A stretch of 14,204 nt of DNA from an uncultured Ardenticatenia bacterium (lineage in GTDB: Bacteria; Chloroflexota; Anaerolineae; Promineifilales; Promineifilaceae). Within the stretch, counting starts at the first letter, position 1; each line of letters starts with the position of its first letter. Positions 1 through 4,821 of this stretch are shown here, one piece after another. Location of the stretch: the NCBI GenBank assembly GCA_937858165.1, contig CALLZA010000223.1, forward strand, positions 1 to 14,204. The letters are read 5' to 3'. The notes below the pieces were generated by a model. The model searched no databases, had not been told where the DNA came from, and was given only the letters and a program-made list of their open reading frames with translations. A program made the position numbers and the translations under genes.

Positions 1-146
1 ATGCACGTGCTGTGGGTGTATGTGTGTTTGTGTGTACGACCTGTATTGAAGTTGAGTAGTACTGTAGAGTTCGATGGGCTGGGTGGTTTTGTATTTTGGT
101 ACGATGTACGACTGGAGGCATGAGTGGTTTGATGTGTTTTTTTTTT
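1..146. other. Artefactual read-through sequence outside the P7 adapter (not genomic)
   Basis: This stretch is G/T-rich and of low complexity, unlike the GC-rich coding DNA that begins at 213. It ends in exactly ten T (137-146) immediately before the P7 adapter. Read on the opposite strand it is P7 complement, ten A, then A/C-rich noise, which is the usual appearance of Illumina reads running past the end of a short insert and its adapter. No real gene, promoter or terminator should be annotated here, and any reading frame through it is an artefact. Confidence 0.93.
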
Positions 147-212
147 CAAGCAGAAGACGGCATACGAGATCTAGTACGGTCTCGTGGGCTCGGAGATGTG
201 TATAAGAGACAG
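147..212 (+). other. Illumina P7 + i7 index + Nextera transposase adapter
   Basis: The stretch reads, in order, the P7 flow-cell oligo (147-170), an 8-base index CTAGTACG (171-178, which matches Nextera index N702 as I remember it), and the Nextera read-2 adapter (179-212). The adapter ends in the 19-bp Tn5 mosaic end AGATGTGTATAAGAGACAG (194-212). Genomic DNA begins at 213. Translated in one frame it gives FFFQAEDGIRD, a peptide familiar from adapter-contaminated database entries. The mosaic end here is library-preparation Tn5, not a resident transposon. Confidence 0.98.
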
Positions 213-346
213 GCCGTGCCCGGCTGGCCGGCTACAAGCGCCCCCATCAACTGGTGCTACGTGATGAGTTGCCGCAAACGGCGTCGGGCAAGGTGCAACG
301 CCGTCTGGTGGCCGAGCAGTTGTTGTCTGAAAAGGTGGCGTCATGA
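213..346 (+). CDS. menE: o-Succinylbenzoate--CoA ligase (MenE), C-terminal fragment
   Basis: Only the last 43 complete codons are present (frame starting at 215, stop TGA 344-346); the rest lies beyond the contig end. The fragment reads GYKRPHQLVLRDELP then QTASGKVQRRLVAEQL, the typical C-terminal end of adenylate-forming (ANL) ligases. The Lys in the SGK motif is the conserved residue that supports the adenylation half-reaction. ANL enzymes share this end, so the motif alone does not give the substrate. The assignment to MenE, which activates o-succinylbenzoate with CoA in menaquinone synthesis, rests on the next genes being menH and menA. The stop codon overlaps the menH start as ATGA (343-346), indicating translational coupling in one operon. 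Another ANL ligase remains possible but is less likely. Confidence 0.8.
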
Positions 347-1182
347 ACGTAACCACCCGCAATGAAGTGATCGACGGGCTGCGCTACGCCGTCGAGGAAA
401 CGGGCGCGGGCGAACCGCTGGTGCTATTGCACGGCTTCACCGGCTGCGCGGCCAACTGGCGGCCGCTGCTACCCCGCCTGGCCGAGTGCCACCGCGTCAT
501 CGCCATCGACCTGCCTGGCCACGGCAACAGCGGCGCGCCGGGCAGTGTGGCCCGCTACAAGATGCCGCGCGTCGCCGCCGATTTGATCGAGCTGCTGACC
601 CGCCACGACGCCACGCCGGCCCACTGGCTGGGGTACTCGATGGGCGGGCGGTTGGCGCTCTACATCGCCGTGAGGCAGTCCAGCGTAGTGCGCTCGCTGA
701 CGCTGGTGAGCGCGACGGCCGGGCTGGCCAACACCGCCAAACGACAAGCCCGCCGCGCTGCCGACGAGGCACTGGCGGCCCGCATCGAGCGCGACGGCGT
801 GGCCTCCTTTGTGGCTGAATGGGAGCGAAATCCCCTTTTCGCCGGTCTGGCGGGGCTGCCCGAAGAGGCGTGGGCGACCCTCCATGAGCAGCGGCTCAGC
901 AACAGCCCGCTCGGGCTGGCCAACAGTTTGCGCGGCATGGGCGCGGGCGCGCAGCCGGCGCCCCGGTCGCGCCGGGCGGCCAAGACCGCGCCGGCGCTGC
1001 TCATCGCCGGCCAGCGAGACACCAAGTTCGTGGCCCTGAACGAGGGACTGGCAGTGAGCATACCGAACGCCACCCTGCGCCTCATTCCCGATGCTGGCCA
1101 CGTCGTCCAGATGGAGCAGCCAGAGGCTTTCCTGGCGGCGGTGACTGACTTTTTAGAAAGGCTACACGAAAATGGTCGGTAA
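343..1182 (+). CDS. menH: 2-Succinyl-6-hydroxy-2,4-cyclohexadiene-1-carboxylate synthase (MenH)
   Basis: This is a 279-residue alpha/beta-hydrolase. By family, MenH eliminates pyruvate from SEPHCHC to give SHCHC in cytoplasmic menaquinone synthesis. Visible motifs are HGFTG at 30-34 (oxyanion-hole region), the nucleophile elbow GYSMGG at 97-102 with Ser99, Asp226 in GQRD, and His253 in DAGH, a complete Ser-Asp-His triad. Segments typical of MenH rather than a generic hydrolase are the ERNPLF stretch near 161-166 and RLSNSPLGLANSLRGMG at 184-200. No signal peptide is seen. The ATG lies in an ATGA overlap with menE and is preceded by AGGTGG (333-338, 4-nt spacing), so coupled translation is likely. 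The 3' end overlaps convergent menA by 21 bp. The Arg-rich run near 208-211 sits just before the strand that carries the Asp and looks like lineage variation. Confidence 0.9.
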   Translation: MNVTTRNEVIDGLRYAVEETGAGEPLVLLHGFTGCAANWRPLLPRLAECHRVIAIDLPGHGNSGAPGSVARYKMPRVAADLIELLTRHDATPAHWLGYSMGGRLALYIAVRQSSVVRSLTLVSATAGLANTAKRQARRAADEALAARIERDGVASFVAEWERNPLFAGLAGLPEEAWATLHEQRLSNSPLGLANSLRGMGAGAQPAPRSRRAAKTAPALLIAGQRDTKFVALNEGLAVSIPNATLRLIPDAGHVVQMEQPEAFLAAVTDFLERLHENGR

Positions 1183-2100
1183 TGCCTGGCCCAATGCGAA
1201 GAGAGTGGCGAAGGCCAGTGCCGCTAACGACATCTGTCGGAGCCACGGGTTGAGTGTGTGCAGTGCTTCCGTCCGGGCCACGGCCAGGCCATTGCGCACC
1301 AGCAGCGGCACGGCGAGCAGGTAAAGGAGTTGCCAAAGCGACGTGAAGGTCAGAAGGACGTAGACCGTGGCGCAGACCACCGCCAGACCGAGGAGCAACC
1401 AGTGATAGGCGCGGGCGCGACGCAGACCCAGCCGCACCGGAATGGAGCGCTTGCCGGCCAACCGGTCGGACTCCAGATCGCGAACGTTGTTGACGTTGAG
1501 CACGGCCACGGCCAGCAGACCGCAGGCTGTCGCCGGCAGCACCAGCGCCGGGGCAAAGCGGGCCGCCTGAACGTAGTAGCTGCCGAGCACGCCGAGCCAG
1601 CCGAAGAACAGCAGCACCGACAGGTCGCCCAGCCCGGCGTAGCCATAGGGCAACTTGCCGGCGGTGTAGGTGATGGCCGCACCGATGGCCGCACCACCGA
1701 GAACAATGAACAACAGCAGCGACGAGAACGCCGCGCGACCAAAGGCGAACCACAGCAGCAGCAGACCGGACACCACGGTCAGCAGCGCCGTCACGGCAAT
1801 GGCCTGCCGCATCGCCGCCGGCGTCACCAGCCCGGCCTGCACGGCACGCTTCGGCCCCTGCCGCGCACCGTGGTCAGCGCCGTGCAGCGAGTCGCCATAG
1901 TCGTTGGCGAGGTTGGACAGTATTTGCAGCAGGACGGCCGTGAGCACGCACAGCAGGGCCACTAGCCAGTTGAACGCGCCGTCGGCCGCGGCCAGCCCTG
2001 TGCCGGTGATGATACAGGCCAGGGCCAGCGGCAGCGTGCGCGGGCGGGCGGCGTTGAGCCAGACGGCAAAACGGCTGGGTGCAAGGGTCGTGTTGGACAT
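1162..2100 (-). CDS. menA: 1,4-Dihydroxy-2-naphthoate polyprenyltransferase (MenA)
   Basis: This 312-residue integral membrane UbiA-family prenyltransferase joins a polyprenyl diphosphate to 1,4-dihydroxy-2-naphthoate, giving demethylmenaquinone. Two Asp-rich motifs that bind Mg-diphosphate are present: NDYGD at 66-70 within LSNLANDYGDSLHGADHG, and NVNNVRDLESD at 202-212 followed by RLAGKRSIPVRLG. About eight or nine hydrophobic segments fill the rest (for example 27-39, 44-62, 102-120, 127-145, 184-201, 234-250, 257-268, 289-310). The NARPRTLP entry near 16-24 is typical of MenA. The length matches the family. It is convergent with menH (21-bp overlap) and divergent from the DAHP synthase gene. 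No Shine-Dalgarno sequence precedes the ATG; instead TATAAA lies 7 nt upstream, so the transcript may be leaderless (inference). Confidence 0.93.
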   Translation of the reverse strand: MSNTTLAPSRFAVWLNAARPRTLPLALACIITGTGLAAADGAFNWLVALLCVLTAVLLQILSNLANDYGDSLHGADHGARQGPKRAVQAGLVTPAAMRQAIAVTALLTVVSGLLLLWFAFGRAAFSSLLLFIVLGGAAIGAAITYTAGKLPYGYAGLGDLSVLLFFGWLGVLGSYYVQAARFAPALVLPATACGLLAVAVLNVNNVRDLESDRLAGKRSIPVRLGLRRARAYHWLLLGLAVVCATVYVLLTFTSLWQLLYLLAVPLLVRNGLAVARTEALHTLNPWLRQMSLAALAFATLFALGQALPTIFV

Positions 2101-2135
2101 AGGTGTGTTTATAGCAGAGAGTAAGGGATGAAACT
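2101..2135. promoter_or_regulatory. Divergent menA / DAHP synthase intergenic region with candidate promoter elements
   Basis: Both genes must be expressed from within or across these 35 bases. On the - strand, TATAAA (complement of 2108-2113) ends 7 nt before the menA ATG and could be a -10 box driving a leaderless mRNA. On the + strand, TATAGC (2110-2115) is a weaker -10 candidate, and AAGGGA (2123-2128) is a good ribosome-binding site 7 nt before the DAHP synthase ATG. No convincing -35 box is visible for either direction, and any -35 elements would lie inside the opposing genes. No operator palindrome was recognised. Confidence 0.4.
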
Positions 2136-2975
2136 ATGAAACGTGAATTGACGCCCGACGTGGCGATATTGGACGAGCCGTTCACCCCAGTGGCGCAACC
2201 GGTGACCCTGGCGCTGGATGTAGTGGTCGGCGGGCGCGATGTGGTGCTGATGGCCGGCCCCTGTTCCGTGGAGAGCTACGAGCAGACGCGCGCTGTGGCC
2301 GCGGTCGTTGCCGCCGCCGGCGGGCGGGTTTTGCGCGGCGGGGCGTTCAAGCCGCGCACGTCGCCTTACAGCTTCCAGGGCCTTGGCCGCGAAGGGCTGG
2401 AGATTCTGCGCGCCGTGGCCGACGAGTTCGGCTTGCTGGTCATCAGCGAAGTGCTAGGCGTCGAGCAGTTGCCGCTGGTAGCTGAGTACGCCGACGTACT
2501 GCAAATCGGCAGCCGCAACATGCAACACTACCCACTGCTGTGGGCCGTGGGCGAAGTCGGGCGGCCGGTGCTGCTGAAGCGCGGCTTTATGTCAACAATC
2601 GACGAGTGGCTCAAGGCCGCCGACCACATCGTCAGCCGCGGCAACGAACGTATCATCCTGTGCGAGCGCGGCATCCGCACCTTCGAGACGGCGACGCGCA
2701 ACACGCTGGACACCAACGCCATTGCCCTGGCCCGCCGGATCGCCCCCTACCCCGTCGTGGCTGATCCCAGCCATGCCACGGGCCGCGCAGACCTGGTGCT
2801 GTCCGCTGCCCGCGCCGCCGTGGCCGCCGGGGCCGACGGCTTGCTAGTCGAGTTTCACCCCGACCCGGCCACCGCCCTCTCCGACGGCGATCAGGCCCTA
2901 CCTCTGACAGCCATGCCCGGCTTCCAGGCCCAGGTGCGACGCGTGGCCCGCGCGCTCGGGCGCGACCTGCGCTAG
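2136..2975 (+). CDS. aroF: 3-Deoxy-7-phosphoheptulonate synthase (DAHP synthase, type I-beta), core-domain form
   Basis: This 279-residue TIM-barrel enzyme condenses phosphoenolpyruvate and erythrose 4-phosphate to DAHP, the first step of the shikimate pathway. Motifs in order are AGPCSVES 40-47, [15 protein letters not shown] 68-82, LQIGSRNMQ 122-130, LLKRGF 146-151, [11 protein letters not shown] 174-184, DPSHATGR 210-217 and VEFHPDP 238-244. Predicted metal ligands are Cys43, His213, Glu239 and Asp250. Each is 59 below the metal-ligand number I recall for Thermotoga maritima DAHP synthase (102, 272, 298, 309). This shows a complete barrel without the roughly 60-residue N-terminal regulatory domain of that enzyme. 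Feedback inhibition through that domain is therefore absent (inference). The start is supported by AAGGGA at 2123-2128. The gene is divergent from menA. Confidence 0.95.
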   Translation: MKRELTPDVAILDEPFTPVAQPVTLALDVVVGGRDVVLMAGPCSVESYEQTRAVAAVVAAAGGRVLRGGAFKPRTSPYSFQGLGREGLEILRAVADEFGLLVISEVLGVEQLPLVAEYADVLQIGSRNMQHYPLLWAVGEVGRPVLLKRGFMSTIDEWLKAADHIVSRGNERIILCERGIRTFETATRNTLDTNAIALARRIAPYPVVADPSHATGRADLVLSAARAAVAAGADGLLVEFHPDPATALSDGDQALPLTAMPGFQAQVRRVARALGRDLR

Positions 2976-3045
2976 ACAAACGAGTTTTGACCGCGGGGCC
3001 GCTCGGTGCGCCCCCAAAACATAGAACCAAACAAGGAACCACACC

Positions 3046-3912
3046 ATGCAAGACAAGATCTGCCTCATTACCGGCGCCAACGCCGGCATCGGCCAACAGA
3101 CGGCCCTGGAACTGGCGCAAATGGGCGCGACAGTCGTCATCGTCGCCCGCGACCCACAGCGCGGCGAGGCGGCGCGGGCAGCCATTGCCGCCACCACCGG
3201 CAACCCGCGCGTCGAGCTGCTGCAAGCCGACTTCGCCTCACCGCCGTCTATCCAAGCCATGGCCACCTCGTTCGCTGCCCGCTACGACCGGCTGGACGTG
3301 CTGGTCAACAACGCCGGCGTCTATCTGACCGGGCGCGAGACGACGGCCGACGGGCTGGAGCGCACGTTCGCGGTCAACCACCTGGGCTACTTCATGACCA
3401 CCCTACTCCTGTGGCCCAGCCTGTTGGCTGCTCCATCGGCGCGCGTCATCAACCTGTCGTCCGACGCCCATCGCCAGGCCAAACTCAACCTCGACGACCT
3501 GCAAAACGAGCGTAAGTACGCCGGCTTTCGCGCCTACGCCCAGTCGAAGCTGGCCAACGTCCTGTTCACCTACGAACTGGACCGCCGCCGCGGCAACGCG
3601 CCCGTCACCGTGAACGCTGTCCACCCCGGTTTCGTTGCCAGCAACTTCGGCCGCAACAATCGCGGCGTCATCGGCCTGGTGATGACACGCCTGGTGCCGC
3701 TCTTCGCCAAGAGCGTGGTCGAAGGGGCAGCGACTTCGGTCTATCTGGCGTCATCGCCGGAGGTGGCCGGGGTCAGCGGGCGCTACTTCGTCGACTGCCG
3801 CCCTGTCAAATCCGCGCCGCAGAGCTACGACCGCACCGCGGCCGAGCGCCTGTGGGCCGTCAGCGAGGAGCTAACCGGCCTGCGTCTGCCCAGCCTTGCC
3901 CATACCGGCTAA
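3046..3912 (+). CDS. Short-chain dehydrogenase/reductase (SDR), retinol-dehydrogenase-like
   Basis: This 288-residue single-domain Rossmann oxidoreductase carries the classical SDR features: cofactor motif TGANAGIG at 9-16, NNAG at 88-91, catalytic Asn111, Ser139 in NLSSDA, and Tyr164/Lys168 in YAQSK. Arg35 at the end of the second beta strand (VARDPQRG) suggests NADP(H) preference. The long region between Ser and Tyr (LNLDDLQNERKYAGFRAY) and the VHPGFVASNF segment resemble the retinol dehydrogenase/WW-oxidoreductase-like subgroup, but in bacteria such names say little about substrate, and none can be assigned. No membrane anchor is visible. AAGGA (3033-3037) lies 8 nt before the ATG. The 70-bp gap after the DAHP synthase gene holds only a weak hairpin without a T-tract, so co-transcription is possible. 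Confidence 0.9.
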   Translation: MQDKICLITGANAGIGQQTALELAQMGATVVIVARDPQRGEAARAAIAATTGNPRVELLQADFASPPSIQAMATSFAARYDRLDVLVNNAGVYLTGRETTADGLERTFAVNHLGYFMTTLLLWPSLLAAPSARVINLSSDAHRQAKLNLDDLQNERKYAGFRAYAQSKLANVLFTYELDRRRGNAPVTVNAVHPGFVASNFGRNNRGVIGLVMTRLVPLFAKSVVEGAATSVYLASSPEVAGVSGRYFVDCRPVKSAPQSYDRTAAERLWAVSEELTGLRLPSLAHTG

Positions 3913-3934
3913 ACACGGGAAAATGAAAGCAGTC

Positions 3935-4062
3935 AAGAAAGGGAACCACAGATTACAAAGATTTCATCGATGGAGTTCCATTTACCACTCTTAACCAGCA
4001 ACAAACAACTGGCATCTGATAACTCGCCCCTAAAATCTGTGTACTCTGTGGTTCCTCTTCTT
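3935..4062. repeat. Imperfect inverted repeat with 30-bp arms, probable dispersed intergenic repeat
   Basis: The left arm (3935-3964) and the reverse complement of the right arm (4033-4062) match at 26 of 30 positions. Both share the core GGAACCACAGA and end in AGATTT. The 68-bp interior is only partly symmetric. It is noticeably more AT-rich than the flanking genes and fills most of the SDR-PEBP gap. The core resembles a family of AACCACAGA-type intergenic repeats that I remember from several environmental bacterial phyla, which give spurious peptides such as NHRVHR when translated. That family link is from memory. The RNA could fold into a long hairpin. No transposase and no clear target-site duplication are seen. 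Confidence 0.75.
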
Positions 4063-4071
4063 AGAATCATG

Positions 4072-4077
4072 AGGAGG
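4072..4077 (+). promoter_or_regulatory. Ribosome-binding site that fixes the PEBP start
   Basis: AGGAGG here is a perfect Shine-Dalgarno core with 6-nt spacing to the ATG at 4084. It decides against the longer in-frame starts at 3970 (inside the inverted repeat) and 4069 (which overlaps the site itself). Confidence 0.85.
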
Positions 4078-4083
4078 CAACCC

Positions 4084-4710
4084 ATGAAGCTGAATATCCC
4101 ATCCTTCGAGAACGGCGCGCCCATTCCGGCCAAGTTCGCCATGGGCATCCCGGCAGCCGACGCGCCGGCTACCTTCGGCCCCAACCGCAGCCCCCACATC
4201 ACCTGGAGCGACGCACCGCCGGGCACTCAGTCGTTCGCCCTCATCTGTACCGACTGCGACGCGCCGTCGGTGCGCGACGACGCCAACCAGCCCGACCGCA
4301 CCGTGCCCTATGATCTGCCGCGGGCCGACTTCTATCACTGGGTGCTGATCGACATTCCGGCCGACGTCCGCGAGCTGCCCGCCGGCTGCGATTGCGAAGG
4401 GGTCACGCCGCGGGGCAAGGCAGTCGGCCACACCCCCTACGGCCTGCGCGGCATCAACAGCTACACAAGTTGGTTTGCCGGCGAGCCGAGCATGGAGGGG
4501 GACTACGGCGGCTACGACGGCCCCTTCCCGCCCTGGAACGACGAACGCATCCACCACTACCACTTCGCGCTCTATGCCCTCGACGTGCCCAGCCTCGGCC
4601 TGAGCGGCGCGTTCGACGGCGCCGACGCCCTGCTGGCCATGCGCGGCCACGTGCTGGCGCAGGATGAGTGGGTCGGCACCTACGCCATCTACCCGACGGC
4701 GCGGCCGTAG
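4084..4710 (+). CDS. YbhB/YbcL-family Raf kinase inhibitor-like protein (PEBP fold)
   Basis: This 208-residue phosphatidylethanolamine-binding-protein family member has the bacterial YbhB/YbcL hallmarks: the SPHITWSDAPPGTQSFALI strand region at 36-54, DCDAPS at 57-62, YHWVLIDIPA at 84-93 with His85, the pocket loop GGYDGPFPP at 142-150, and HHYHFALYALD at 157-167. An anion-binding pocket is expected from the fold. The cellular role of bacterial members is poorly defined, so no ligand is claimed. It is somewhat longer than the usual 150-180 residues, with an acidic loop after DCDAPS (63-80) and an Asn/Ser/Trp-rich segment before the pocket loop. No signal peptide is seen, so a cytoplasmic location is likely. 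The start is fixed by AGGAGG. The upstream gap holds the inverted repeat, which could isolate this gene from the SDR transcript. Confidence 0.9.
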   Translation: MKLNIPSFENGAPIPAKFAMGIPAADAPATFGPNRSPHITWSDAPPGTQSFALICTDCDAPSVRDDANQPDRTVPYDLPRADFYHWVLIDIPADVRELPAGCDCEGVTPRGKAVGHTPYGLRGINSYTSWFAGEPSMEGDYGGYDGPFPPWNDERIHHYHFALYALDVPSLGLSGAFDGADALLAMRGHVLAQDEWVGTYAIYPTARP

Positions 4711-4743
4711 CGGCCATTGCCGTCGCGACCAACTCGCGCCGAA

Positions 4744-4821
4744 TGAGCCGCACCGTCATCTGCTATGCCGACGCCGCTGCCTTTCTGGCGGCAGCGGGGC
4801 CACTGCTTTGGAGACAACCTC
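4744..4821 (+). pseudogene. Possible remnant of a GNAT acetyltransferase N-terminus
   Basis: The reading frame from ATG 4744 gives MSRTVICYADAAAFLAAAGP followed by LL. It resembles the first helix of GNAT-family N-acetyltransferases in related bacteria, which often begin (X)YxDAxxFLAAxxPLL and continue with a (D/N)NLxLG motif. Here the resemblance stops at about residue 22, although a neighbouring frame reads DNLV just after it. This would fit loss of the gene body and a frame change, leaving the remnant as the leader of the antiporter gene. No ribosome-binding site precedes the ATG. This is a motif impression from memory on a very short segment, and it may instead be ordinary GC-rich leader sequence. 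Confidence 0.25.
4810..4814 (+). promoter_or_regulatory. Ribosome-binding site supporting a GTG start for the antiporter
   Basis: GGAGA lies 7 nt before GTG 4822. The in-frame ATG at 4765 has no purine-rich site upstream and would add 19 residues of non-conserved polar sequence before the first membrane helix. Confidence 0.7.

Noticed and set aside
137..146. Run of ten T as a transcription terminator.
   Set aside because: There is no stem before it. It is the complement of the poly-A read-through next to P7, mirrored at 14116-14125.
194..212. Tn5 mosaic ends at 194-212 and 14046-14064 as a possible 13.8-kb composite transposon.
   Set aside because: They are attached to Illumina P7/P5 and index sequence, enclose no transposase, and have no flanking genomic DNA, so they come from library preparation.
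96..365. An 89-residue + strand reading frame and a 63-residue antisense frame (171-362) at the left end.
   Set aside because: Both run through adapter sequence and only continue out of frame into the menE tail, so they are artefacts.
1258..1965. A 235-residue + strand frame antisense to menA.
   Set aside because: The product is rich in Gln/Arg/His with no recognisable domain, and the opposite strand encodes an intact MenA. High-GC genes commonly throw such shadow frames, as also seen opposite uvrC at 8573-9250.
2995..3014. Hairpin GGGGC...GCCCC between the DAHP synthase and SDR genes as a terminator.
   Set aside because: The stem is only 5 bp with a 10-nt loop, and A-rich rather than T-rich sequence follows on the coding strand.
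3970..4083. N-terminal extension of the PEBP protein from ATG 3970.
   Set aside because: It would be translated through the inverted repeat, has no ribosome-binding site and no PEBP similarity. AGGAGG at 4072 marks ATG 4084.
4774..4797. Perfect 8-bp inverted repeat CCGCTGCC / GGCAGCGG as an attenuator before the antiporter.
   Set aside because: It lies in Ala-rich codons of the possible GNAT remnant, and such stems arise easily in this GC-rich sequence. No T-tract or alternative fold was seen.
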